From Apostichopus japonicus (lineage: Eukaryota > Echinodermata > Holothuroidea > Aspidochirotida > Stichopodidae): a DNA stretch of 64,000 bases. Position numbers and translations under genes: made by a program. The stretch is taken from positions 18,863,341 to 18,927,340 of the forward strand of contig NC_092575.1 of assembly GCF_037975245.1 (NCBI RefSeq). Direction: 5' to 3'. Under the pieces are notes generated by a model. That model saw nothing but the letters and a program-made list of their open reading frames with translations, did not search any database and was not told the DNA's origin. Shown piece after piece: positions 25,957-40,000 of the stretch (the stretch's first letter is position 1; every line of letters starts with the position of its first letter).

Positions 25957-27937
25957 CTGGGCAGAAAAATTAATCCTAGAATCGTTTGATTTACAAAAAA
26001 ACAAAAAAGTTTCTGTGAAATAGAAAAATGTCACCAAGATGGGTTTTCATTTTTGGTTTATATCGGGCTTCGTAGAAAAGCAGACAAATATGAATGAATG
26101 ACATTTCCAAGTCAAATAGCCCGGGAAAATGTTTCTGTGTGTAATTACAATTTGACTGAGTTTACAAGGCTAGTCAGGCGCGTAGTGAGGAATTTGCCAA
26201 AGGAGGAGCGAAACTGTAAGCAAACTATCAGAGCAGTAGATACGGCATTGCAAACTATCTAAGTTTAGCACCACCATGAGTTGGCGCAAAGTGTACAAGA
26301 ACATTTTGGCTGAAAATGCCTCCCAGATCGCTGGAAATGGCAATTCCCAGGCCTTGTAAGTTGCATCTTAGCATTTCTCTTTTGAAATTACTAGCTATAT
26401 AATAAAAACATACAAAAAAAATATGCTCAATGGGGGGCTGCCCCCTTCGCCCCCCCTCTTGGCTACGCGCCTGAGGCTAGTTTGGTGCGTCCTACCGTTT
26501 CTCGTTGCTCGCTATTGCTGGAGTATTTTCGTAATCACTTCCCGTCGTGCTCACTCTCTTATCTCCTTCATCTTCTGACCTATTGGCAGGTTTCCTCTGC
26601 TGAAAAACAAAAAACAAAAAATGGCTTGTTATATCTTTTATATCTTATATATATTCCATATATATGTTAATCTACACAATTCCTGTGATAAGTAATTTCC
26701 AGAAAAAAAACATGAATTATTTTGTGGCTTTATGCAAATGAGCCGTCTTAGAAAGGTCAATAATTTCCCACACGGTTGGATGCTACCTTGGATTTGTAAA
26801 TTTGTTTTTATTTCAACAAGATGAGCCTGGTTTGTGACTATGTACATTAAATGGCTTGAAATGATGATTGGTAGCCTCACCCAGAACACAGCCCCCCCCC
26901 CCCATTCCACCCACACAGACACACACACAAAGTCTTGCAGTAAAATGGTTCTATAAGGAGTTCCATGTCTTAATTTCTCCTAGAATGATTCCAGGAACGA
27001 TTCTAAACGTGTCAACTTTTTCTACTAGCCTCTGTGTGCTACCACACACCAACACACTTTACATCTGCTACATGAATGTCATTTCCAATCACTTCATTCT
27101 TATAAAAAGATGTGAAAAATCACAGAAGAACTTTTACGTAGAGTTAAATCAAAACATTAAAGCCATAGGAAAATAAAAAAAAACAATCAATGATAGAAAT
27201 AAATGAGGACATATCTGGGACTGGGGAAGAACTTTTCATAACTTCCCACCTCTTTACCAAATCATAAGCAATTATCCTCAATTTGCTGACAACAGGCATT
27301 GGGCTCATAACCACATCTCTAAATAGTGCAAACAGTAATAGTCTCTAATATCAAATTCATAGTCCGGCAACTGAAAGAGAGTTATTAAACACAACCATAC
27401 CGGTACTTTCGGTTTAGGTTTCGGTTTCTTTCCTGCCTTTGAAGAGTCGCCATCGCTGGTTTCGCTATTTTCGCTGATTTCGCTGTCACCTTCTTTTACA
27501 TCGGGTTGCCAGATGTGGGTGGGTTTACTATGAGGGCGGTCTTCATACATTGACACGCATCGAGAGCCTTCCCTGGAGGTATCTTTGGAACCAGCGGCTT
27601 TACCGTCCTTGTCTGGTTTTGTCTGACTGTGTGAGTTGTCCGTTCCTCGCTGCAGGTTCCTCAGTTGAGCATTTTCTAATTTCAAGTTGTTGACCTGTTC
27701 AGACATAGTAAAATAATTGAAAGTTTGAAACATTTTTTCTGGAGGTCTCAAGCAAAAGAAATCGATACGCAGTTTTCATAGAGCAGAGGTACATTTTGGT
27801 CTTTGCAAAGATGTATAAAAGTGGCAGACCTCTAGAGATTTCTGGGAAACTATACACAATCATGTATTTATAATACAACATCAGGAAATGCCAAGCTATT
27901 TACTGAAACATAACAACAAAGTATGATAGTTTTTGTC

Positions 27938-28007
<70 letters not shown>

Positions 28008-31000
28008 AGAATTCAAACCCGGGCCTCTTGCTTATATATGCGGACACCCTAACCACTAGGCTATGGACACTGATTGTATGTCCAGAGGTTCGTAAGGTCG
28101 TATTTCCACTGTAGGCGTTTGTCACCTGTATCGAACAATACTAGTTCTGTTTTGGTGACATATTTTGCCTTACTCTAGAGATCAAACATGATTCTAACCA
28201 ACATGCATGCTATATATACTATATATTATATATATATATATTATGCAAAAAGTCAAAAATGTCCTACTTTCCAAACAGTTTGGTAATGCAAGTTTAGGCA
28301 GAGTGTGATAAAGTACTACACATTTCCAGAAATATTAAAGCATGATTGAATCATAAGACAAATCTTAATTTCTTGTTCCAAAAATTCCCGCATATGGAAA
28401 TTCCTTCCATTTTGCCAATGCAAAACTTGTGTACTTTTGATAACCTAAATGTACAAGTCGATAGTTCATTAGGATATAGACCATCAAATCCTGTGTGACA
28501 ATGCTTAGACTGAAGTCTACAAGTTGATAAAAGCTATCTTCCTTAAACCAATTGGGTACAGTAGGTAATTCTGCTTGTTATGGTTTTTTAATGGCTCTTG
28601 TTAACAATTGCTGCACTGCTGCTATGATGGATACCGGGCGACTTCACCTCTCTCAGTATTTGAGAAAAATATCAGATGCTGAGGTACACTCCTAGTCTTT
28701 TTCTTTGGGGGATGGGAACGTCAAGCGGCAGCCTTCCATTTAACACTCATCAAAGACAGACAAGGCTTGGTGTACATCACCATAAAAATTCATAGGATTT
28801 CAAATAAGCTTTCGTTGGCTTTTTTACCCTTGGGAACATATAAAAACCAAACAGACCTTGGAGCTACTGACTGACTCACGTCACCAAACAACGCTGCAAA
28901 TGCCAACAGGAAGATTTGTAAAATATACTAAGGATTTATTGGGTTGAGGCATCTTAAAGTTCTTATCATACAATTGTAGATAACACCTGTCACATGTTGG
29001 TAGACCAGAAATACCAATCCATTGACAAATCTCCTTCACCAAACACAGCAATGTAGCACGTCTTGAAATGGTCGAGAGAATTTGCTCCCTGGTGGGGTTT
29101 TGCACTGGGAACCAACTTATGGATGTGGTGGAGACACTATTAACCACTACACCCACTGATTCAGTCACATGTTCTGACCTTGCAAACATATTTCATTGGG
29201 GTGATGATGGATATGATTTGTTTACTCCCAACCCATCCTTCCTTGATAGAAATTAATCAGTCAGTTTCCATTATGAAGCATTTACTGCAAGACTCCATTG
29301 GTCATGAACTTGTGTGACGGATCTATAGTTAGGCAAGAAACTTTACAGTCTAAATGGGAAATGCTCAAACTATGAAGTTACTAAAAAATAAATTATTTAT
29401 TCTCACCATCGACTAAACTTATGAAGTTATTAAGAAATATTTTTTCTTCTCACCATGGATTTCATCATATCATATTCTTGGTTCAGTTTTTTGTTCAGAG
29501 TTAGAAGGTGCTGGATCCTTTCCTCGGCAGCTGCCAGCGACTGTTTTAACTCCATGTACTCGTCCAGGCTGATTGGTCCATCAGATCCCGAAGATGCCAC
29601 GCTCTGTAACGATTCATAAAATATTCTTTAAGGAAGTTTTCTGGTGAGTCGAGAAAACTTTCGTGATTTGTGCAGTTTAAATTCCTCTTTCTTCTTCAAC
29701 ACACAAATAAAAGGCTCCCTATCAGGCCCTATTAGTCATGGTTAATTAGCTATGTATGTATTGTTTAGGGGACATCTATAAAAACGTAAAAAATTATATC
29801 CTAAATTGAAACTTGAAACCAAACAGCAACTACTTTTCCTTTTTCCACAAATTTGACTGCAAAATAACCATCCATAATGAAAGTACTACATGTTATATTC
29901 AACTTACAGCCATTTTCTGAAATCTCTCTTTCACTGTAGGCTGACAGCAAAATACTCCATAATCCTCTACACACAACTAAAGGCTATGTATCTGGCCTAG
30001 AGTATAGGCCTTGGCCTAGAGTATAACACTGGAAGTTGCTGAAGACTGGTAAAGAGACCTTCACCATATAAATCCATACAGACAAATGCTACATATTAAT
30101 ACTAACACGCAATACACACACTGTTTCAAGAACACGACTATAGCCATTAGCATTAACTTTATGGTCAAATGCCGTAACTGTTTTACTTTCGAAACCATGG
30201 TCAATAAATGAAATAGTATCTGCTTTTAAGTTTCACTGCTAATGTTATACTGTACAGACCTGAAGCTCATTCTAACACATCATATTACACTCCAGAATAT
30301 AACACATTGTATATCGTACAACTTAGGTTTTATTTATTTGTTTACGTGCTGTTTTGTGTTCCTCTTTTATATCCTTGTTTTGAAACACAAAAATTATTGT
30401 GCTGTTACATTTCATTAAAAAAAAATTAAAATTTCCAACTGTTCTTCAAATGTATCTTTCCTTATAAAGTTCAACAGTTTAAGACCTCATAATCATGGAC
30501 GTTAAATTTGAATGTAAGAGACTGACTTCGGTCAGCTTGCGCCTTTGATATTAAGCCAATGAGGCTTCTTCGCGAGTTCCTGCTTGCAGGAGGATCTAAT
30601 ATACATACATATACAACATTTATATACAGCAACGGAACATTTTCCACACCTCGGATCGCTTTCGTGAGGTAGTCTTCCCATCAATTGTGGGTTTCTTTTG
30701 GGGTTCTCCCATCCCTACGTCGACATCGTCGATTTCTTTGTAATCGTCGTCCGATGCTACCCGGTCGTAGAGGGGCTCGTTGATTGGGCTCATGGACCTG
30801 TCGTGGGCCGAGGGAGGGAGAGGCGGTGGTTTCCCGTGGCCGTCGTACATCTCTAATTTAAAGAAGAGATGAAAATAAAATAAAACTGTTAGCAAACTGC
30901 TTATCCACTAGAGAGCCTGTGTAAGAGAATGTGTAAAAGTATGTTGGCCTGACATTTCAATCCTAGCAGGATCTTCTTCAAAGGCTAAATGACAAGTAAC

Positions 31001-34000
31001 AGTAACAGAAGGGACCAACAGGGGAAGAGGAGAGGTGGGAGATAAACAGTGGAGGGACAAAGAGAGGATAAAGGGAAGGGGGTAGGGAATAAACTGGAGA
31101 AGGACAAAGACAGAAAGGTGTGGTTTCTTTCTTTCTTCTCTCCATCCCTTGTCTACTAATCCCCTTACATCTATCTAATTGTGTTCACTCTGCTCATTAA
31201 CCTGTCTGTATTCTGTGTGTGTATTTGTCCCTTCTGTTATTGTTACTTGTCATTCAGCCTTTGAAGAAGATCCTGCTAGGTTCGAAATGGCAGGCCAACT
31301 TACTTTTACACATTAAAGAAGAGATGATCAGTAATAATGTTGAGCAATATTTGAATGATCCTTCATATATGACTTCTACACTTAATCACTGTAGAAGAAA
31401 TAAGCTCTACCTTTGCAAATTCCAAACCACTCTTTATTAAAGAAATTGGTCAAATTATAAGTGACAAACATCTAGCATGTGTGCATGTTATAATTTATGG
31501 CAAACTGCCTTTAAGAAAATATACTCTTTGTAATGGAAACAACAAGCCAGCTGTAATTACTACTAAATTCAATGCAAAATGTGAGTGAAATAAGGCTCTT
31601 CAGTCAATACTTGATTGCTTTGGAGAGGATATTTGTCGGATATTTTCAATTTGTAATTATGAATTCTTTAATTCCTTTTATAATATAAATTAATTGTATT
31701 AATATACAAATTAAAATACTGTAACTCAGGATGTACACAGCTTACACAGCTTCCTCTATCAAAGGTCAACTACTGCAGCATACATTGTTTGAGTTTCTCG
31801 ATTTTAGTTAAGAGAAATCTCAGACAAAAAGTTCAGGTTTTTGAGCACAGCTTTGTGACTTTCATACACAGTTTTTGCTGACTTGACTGAAGAAACAAAA
31901 CTAAAAGTTATGTACTCGAAAAGAGAACACAAAAAGGAGGAGATGAATAGATAGCTCTGCAAAGGACGATATGATTTAAGTGGTCCATAGCAACGCACTG
32001 CTAGCATAATATGCATGGAATAGTACATATGGTACATACTATGTATCAAACAAGGAGAAAAAAGGCAGTCATGGTCTATAGTCAACAACACACTATACAG
32101 TTTAGGAGTATCACTGATGCCCAAATAACACATTAAGGTACGAATTGAAGGGGGAGATTAAAGAAAGCCCTGTAAAGGATATATGATTTAAGTGGTCCAT
32201 AGCAACGCACTGCTAGCATAATATGCATGGAATAGTACATATGGTACATACTATGTATCAAACAAGGAGAAAAAAGGCAGTCATGGTCTATAGTCAACAA
32301 CACACTATACAGTTTAGGAGTATCACTGATGCCCAAATAACACATTAAGGTACGAATTGAAGGGGGAGATTAAAGAAAGCCCTGTAAAGGATATATGATT
32401 TAAGTGGTCCATAGCAACGCACTGCTAGCATAATATGCATGGAATAGTACATATGGTATGTACTCTACGTACTATGTATCAAACAAGGATAAAAACCCAC
32501 ACAATATGAGTATCGTCTCATGCCAAATTAACATATTAAAGGCATTGAAGACTCGCCCCAAACGGTGTGCGTCCATCTGAAAAAGTTAACTTTCCGTTGC
32601 CTGCAAGTGACGTTTTGTTTGTGTCGCTACAAAATGCAGACAGTACAGTGATGAAACATGATACCTTGTTATCCTTAGCTGGACCTGAGATGTCCATCGC
32701 TGTATTGTTTGTACACGGTGTTGTGGGTATTGACCGCAGCTGTATGTACTGACTGTACACTAGTGTCTAATTACCGAAGGTAGCAAACTGTGTGTGTATT
32801 TTCTGGGATCGATGGTGGTGTCTAACACTTCTGTTACACATCATTCGAAACTAGGTCAGATTACTGGCATTAGACGTTTCTTTTTGCGCGAGTCTTCACA
32901 CCCTTTAAGGTATGAATTGTGGTTTGAAAGGAAATCCATGAAAATAAATATTTGCTATTGACACTGTGATTCTATTGCGGGTCGTTTCACTTTCACTTTT
33001 GTCGTCTGCAGGATGTAATAAGGACTAGGCACTGGAAAGGGTTCCTGAATAAATTTTACATGTTTCTCTTTACTTCATAACTACATTAGTATTAAAAGGA
33101 TCTTGCAGATCACAACCAAAATGAACGCTGTTTTAAAAGAAGAATTAAGTTAAGTAAAATTCATAGTTGATACAATGGACACCCGCTTGAAGAAGACAGG
33201 AAAACTTTGTTAACAGCGCACAAAGCAAAACAGATCGATTTTTCTGCTATACGTAGGGTAGAACTTTTAGAACATGGAACTGTCTTCGATCAATCCCAGC
33301 TACCATGTACTCCCCCCCCCCTCCAAAAAACCCTACACCCTTCCCTACCGTAACAAGGGCTATACTAATTGGTAACAACAATCTCAAATTTTCCAATTTC
33401 TATATTCTTCAAACGTGCTTATTCTGATCTAAAGGAAACGTGCCTACGAGAAAACACTACTAAAAGAGCAACCTTGCAGCCAACGGTTATTCAAGTGATT
33501 GTTTGAAATATCCAGTTGCAACTTTGAATCACTCTGCCCTACCTCACTGCTACCCCTATGACCCCCCCCCCCCTCCCCCACTGCCAAAATATGGATGAGG
33601 CTTACCTGGGGTAAAGTTTGTCCCCAGTTGTCTCCTCTTGGCCTCCTTCAATATATCTGTGATGAGAGTGGCAAAATCTCTGGCGCTGAAAGTAGCCAGT
33701 TTCTGACGACCCTGGGAAATTGTTAAGATGGCACAGAGAGGTTACCAAAACAAAAATCTATAAAGTTGTGAAATCAACAGGCACCTAATTTCATATCATG
33801 ATAGGAATCCTCTCGTAACTTAGTTTATCCACGGGATTCAAAGATCTGATAAAATCCAAGACAGCTAACTGACGTTGAACAGAGTTTTTTTTGCTCCATC
33901 TTATTTCGTTTATATATAGTTCAGAGGTTTTACCGTTGATGTAACCACAACATACAATACATATTTACAAATATATATTATTGTATCATCAAACAGAGAG

Positions 34001-37000
34001 AAAAATCTGTGTCCCACAAAAAGGTAATGTTAGGAACTGTATAGTTTGATAAATTTCTAGTTGGTACTTGATATCTTAGAATATCATGTATTGTAAAAAT
34101 GCACAGAGAGAAAAAGGGCATTGGAAATCAAAGAAGAATTATCAAAGTAACAAACCTGGTTACGTGTTGAGGACAGTTCCGGATTTAGAGGCAAGAATGG
34201 GACCATGTACATAGCTACAGAACTTGGCATTTCAAGGCCAGACCACACTAAAAAAAGAAACGAACAAAACCGGATAAAATATTTGGCACAATTATATTCT
34301 TCTTCAAGAAGTTAATTTATGATAAGTAGTTTACGAAAAACTGTGTATTGTCTTCATTTCGTTTCGTTATCATAAAAACGTCTTCTTATGGACAATCGGA
34401 GGGCATTTCCTATTTTATATTTTCGTCTCAAATTGGCCTTTGTGCATACTTTAATCAGAAAATAGCAAATGAACAATGCCAATTTGATGCCCTACTGTTT
34501 TAAGAACAATGGCCAAATTGGGCCTCAATGACGACTACTACTGTGATGTATTCAAAAGCTATCAAGATATATATTCCTTTGTTAGGTAACATTGCTGTCC
34601 TGTTTTGACTGTAAAGAGAATTAACAATGAACTAAGTGTGATGCTGTGACCTTTCATACCCACCTCCTCGATTTGCATACTTACGTAATCAATGCACACT
34701 TATGCATTATGTGAGGTACATATGCTTCATTCCTCTCCTGGTTCAAAGAGGCGTCGATTACCTAAGTGTGCATCGCTTATGTAAGTATGCAAATCGAGGA
34801 GGTGGGTATGAAAGGTCACACCCTACACACCATTGGGCGAGGGCAGCATTGACCTTTGCCCGACCTCGACCAAGGGGAAATTTTTCCTTGGTCACGCTAA
34901 GGAAATAACACACATCAGCAACGATGACACCATATGTCTAGTGGAAGTGACACCCCTCTGTTATGAGAGAAACACAGTACCAGACCTGCAAGAAGTATTA
35001 CCTTTCTTTGTCTTTCCTAAAGGTGTGTGATGACAGTGCACTGGTGTGTCAGGGGTGTAGGGGGGCGGCTACTACTGGCTATACACCAAGCACACTCACT
35101 AATGAATTGCCTTATTTAAATAATACTTAATCTGTATTAATTTTCATAACGTTTATAAATAATAAAAATTAGTAACGTTTACACACACAAACCAAAATAT
35201 AAACTTTTCTATTTAACTCACCGCTATCCAATTCTCTTCTGTCGACTTCGTCGTAGACATCCATGGCTAACTCCTCAAACAGACGATTACTCAACTGTCA
35301 AGACGGCAAAAAAGACACAAAATAAAAATTCACAGAATTTCACTAATTGGTATAGTCATTAATGGCATGAGGTAATTTGATTATCTATTAAAAACAAATG
35401 TTACAAAACTGAAAGGTAAGTCAATATTACACCTTAAAAAAAAAATTAAGAAAAATCACCTCTTGCTGAAAGTACTACGCTCTTTTAAAATTACCAAGAA
35501 AGACAGTATAAGAAAGTATCAATAAAAATATAAAGTTAAAGTTTTTCAACAGTGTACCTTGCTATGAAAAAGTATTAATGTTTGTCGCAATTGTTTTGTG
35601 CCAGAACCCCAAAAATGATGGCAGGAAGGGGACATTCCCCCTCCCTGAATCTGGTAGTTCAGTTTACTTTTGTTTTAGATCATTTCCTCTTTAGTCATTC
35701 TAACAATAAAAACAAGATACTCACAGCTTGTAACTTCTTCCGAGCTTTCTCAGCTGCATCTGATCTCTCCAGGGAACTGTCGGCCATTTCAGGGATCAGG
35801 AAGTGGGTGTTGGTAGCGTGATCTGTGAAATGTGTAGAATGAGGCATGTCTCTCTTTGTTTATGCTGCAACGTAGAGGTCTTACATCGGTTGTCTTACTT
35901 TACTTTTGTATTTCAGCCTGATTAATGTAACAACTCTGCAATATCTTGTAGAATACTTGAAAGAGCTGGGTTTCTCTTGAAATGCCTGCCCTGCCACTTG
36001 TATTGGATTGTTTATGGAACTGGTGCATTATCCCTGGTTACATAGTATATGCAAAATACTGTGGCTTTTGACTGGCATCCCCAGCAAAGGGCTGGCTATA
36101 TAGGGTATCTATCAAACTAAGGGCTGGGTAGCTCAGGTGAGAGAGAACTGGGCTCATAACCCAAAGGTCACTGGCTTGAATCCTGTTCTAGCCATACATT
36201 TCTTAGATCTTTTTCCAACTCTTGTCTAGATAACTTTCCACCATGACAAGCAGCAATGGGCTTTTAATTCCAATAAATCTAACCCCAGTACTTCAGTTGA
36301 TTTGTTGTATTTATTAGCTGGTAACATGATACAATCAATACATGACAAGGAATTGTCCAAATTTGTGTAAAAAAATACGTTGTAAAAGAAAAAAACTGTC
36401 AATTCAAACATACGTGTTTGACGGACAAGAGCAGAGAAATTTATAGGGAGAACGGGCTATACATGTACGTCAACGAAAAACAGAAAACAGACTGGGATAT
36501 TTTAGAAAATGGAAAAGAGCCAAGAAATCTAGCCATCAAATCTTTTTGAACTTCATTTACTTATATTATTCAAAGATGCATAAGTCAATCATGAAAAGAA
36601 TACCTCAATTGGGGAATTTTTACAAACTAAACCCGATGCTCCATTAAAGGAGCTTAGCATATGTTCTGCTTTGATACAATAGCAATGCTCTTAGTGTGAT
36701 TCTTGAAACTGAATAAACCCCTGGGTGCTACTTTAAGGAGCTTAGAATATGTGATAAGTACACCTATTCACAGTCTCCTCTAATAGCTAAATGAAACCTT
36801 AAATGCAGCTTTAAACGAACCTAGGTACATTTTTTTGTAAAGGAAAATAGGTTATGCTTTGGATCAGACAGGAATATATATGTGTTAGAGCTTAGAATGC
36901 TTTCTAACAATAAACACAAACCCTAAATGCAACTTTAAAGGAACTCGGAATATGTTGATCTTAGAGACTGTCATTGTTATTTAAAGCTTCTTAAAAACAT

Positions 37001-40000
37001 TCCCTGTTTAGCTGAGCGAAACTTTAAAGGAGTTAAAGGACTATTTTTCTCCCTTCAGTACTGTTATTTTCGTGTAAGTCTAACCAGGGTGAATTTCTGC
37101 ACAACCCGCAGAATGCAGCTTTAAACAAGGAAGCTAAAAACATGATTGAATGGTTCTTTTTAATATACTAACCTGGCTTCTTCCCACACACAAATGAAGT
37201 TAACCTATCTGTAAGTTCATACTGCCCTTGAATAATTCTGTCTGCTAGTTCATAATGCCCTGCCTCTCTGAAAAGGAGAAGAAGAAAAAAACAGAAAAGA
37301 AGGAGATTTTTGATCAGTCACATTAGTGGTACAGTAGCTTGATAGCTCATACCAAGTCTGGTTAAAGATGAACTAGCAACTACTTTGTAGGTGAGTTCCT
37401 CAACTGTGTTGAGCAATATCATGTGCTAATGTTATAGAAGGATTAAATTTAAAAACAGCTCTTTGCCACCGGCCAACCACTTGACCGGCTAATTTCACCA
37501 CATCACACTGAGCATTATAATTACTCAAAATAACACTGCAAATGGACGAAATCTAAATCACTGTCTCAGGTTTCTTGACCATAAGCAGTGATGGCTTCAG
37601 AGAGAGTGAGGCCCGGGTCTCCTATTATTCTTCTTTTGTATTTAAAATTGTTTTGCAAGTTTTAAATCACCAGCGAACACAAATTAGCTATAACGAGACG
37701 TAAATAGTGAAAAAAGGTTAGCATGCTCCTAGTCTTCATGCTCTCTAGCACTGCCATTTCAATATTAATTTCTGTATGCACAGATACTTGCTTCCCAGTC
37801 CCTGCCCCCTCAACTCACCCCCCCCCCCCCCACCCATCTCAAATCATAACCCAAGTAATCTTGAACCTGCCATTGAACAGTACAAAAGTAATGGAAAGAT
37901 TTTAAAATTGAATCTTCAAATCCTTACCTAGCCAAGTCAGCTGGTGTTTTACCATTCTTGTCAACAGCCCCTGGATCTCCTCCATACACCATTAACAGCT
38001 CACACTGTAGAGTCTGGCCTTCCTTGCTGGCAACATGGAGAGGTGTGTTTCCTTTTTCCTGTTCATGAATAAACATTTTGCTGAATCAAAATAACACCAA
38101 GACCTCAAGTGTTTTTCATCTCTCAAGACAAGTTATAATGTGGCAAGTTGCATTGCCTCAAGAAGTATGGTATACTACATGTGATGCAGTATTTCTCGGG
38201 CTAGGGGTTACGGTTAACCCTAGGGGTTAACCCTAACCATAGGGTTTCCCGTTCCACAAGATACGTCATTCATTGGGCTGTATCATGCATGATGACATTG
38301 CTCGACATATTAAACTGTGTACAAAACGTTTCTCTTGAGAAATACGGTCACGTGAGGATTGGCTGAAAATAATAATGAGAGGAAGAGTGAGGGGAAAAGT
38401 GAGGGGGACGGGGTAGGGAAGAGAGAAAATTTTTTTTTGACTTCCTCTCCAAGCTTTAATACAATGTAGGAATTAGATACATGAAATATTTTTGCAAACT
38501 TGCATATACACAGAGAGTTTGATGAAAGATTTGCCAACAATTGACCATACATGCTGTCTGTAGTTCCATATGTAGTTGAAAGTTAATTATTAATTTCTTC
38601 CCCCATAAAAACTCCAAGGACCTTGAATGTAAGTTTACTTGAATTACATTCCTGTCGCTGATTAACTAACCAACTGCATAGTATAAATTATGGGTTACAT
38701 ATATCAATTCATATTTTCCTTAGCTGCTGTTCAACACACTGGTAGCTTTCTGTTTAAAGCACACCAAAGCTGTTTCCTCAATACCTTCACTTCCTGGTGA
38801 TATTGCAGTTGGTTAACGATTCCGATTACCTGTACACTGCAGCATAAAATGTGGCTCTGTGTCATCATTTTGCCTTTGGGTTAATTAAAGTGACATTGAT
38901 CACACGGTTGTAACTTTGTTTCAGTGCTGATTTTCGTCAAACATTTGTGTTTAACACAATGTCTGATAATAGTCCTAACATAAATAGTCCTTTTCATCCT
39001 TTCAAAAGTAAATGTTTTTGTTCCTTGAACGAACTTAGATTCTCGTTGTGAGAAAATCCTACCACAAAAGACTGCTGTTCACAAATTGAGAGTGTACTTT
39101 AAAAGCCTATTTCAGTATCTTATGAAAGTAAAACAAGCCCTGGTTTTGATGTCGGCCGGGTTTATCCTCATAAATGCATTACGTTTCTCGTTGACAGAAC
39201 TTTCTCTTCAGATAAAAAGTATCAGACCCCTTTGACTGTCTTAAATGAACAAAATTTTGATGGCAAGTTGGTACAGTAGTTGTCATGCTCTCAAAGTCCA
39301 CTGGTCAATTTTCAACATGATTTGGGAACAAAATTTCCATCCCAAAGATGTTTATTAAATTTATTAGTAAAATATTGACTAGTTGCACATTTATGAGAGC
39401 TAACAGCCATGAAACATGTTCAGGTTCTTGGTATATCTAGGACTTTTAAGAATTTTACATTATGGAACTCATCTGGACCCAATGAACCTTTCAAAAAGAC
39501 ATCACAAATGACAAGCACCGACAATTCATAGCTTTCTATAGCCAGGGAATAATGTATAGGGCAACATATTGTAAAATAAAATGCTAAGCACAATTGGTAC
39601 ACAAATGCAAAGATGCACTATCAGTGGTTTTTACTTAGACTATCATAGAATTTACATGTATGAACATCAAAACTGCTAAAGAAAAGATGAAAACTAAATT
39701 AAGATATAACTTACTGTACGCTACATAGCAGGCATGAACATTATATTTTATAGCCAGGTGAGCCCATGCCATGCATTTATACTGAGCTGGTTTCAATAGA
39801 TCTAAATGAGGTGTAACATGGCCCTTCCTCATTACCAAAGCTTCCTTGATCATTATATGCTACATACCTGGCATGAATACTACATTAGCCAGGTGAGCCC
39901 ATTCCACGTTGTTTTACTGAGCTGGTTTCAACAGATCTAAATGAGGTGTAACATGACCCTACCTCATTACCAAGGCTTACTGTACTTGATCATTATACAC

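Noticed and set aside
31804-32345. Two near-identical minus-strand ORFs starting MCYLGISDTPKLY
   Set aside because: They are identical because of the 212-bp tandem repeat; no homology or splice logic.
36122-36194. Functional tRNA-Met gene
   Set aside because: The T loop departs from TTCGA and no terminator is visible, so it is kept only as tRNA-like.
38200-38260. GGTTAACCCTAGGGGTTAACC resembling telomeric TTAGGG
   Set aside because: Only two or three degenerate units; too short for an interstitial telomere and more likely a small palindrome.
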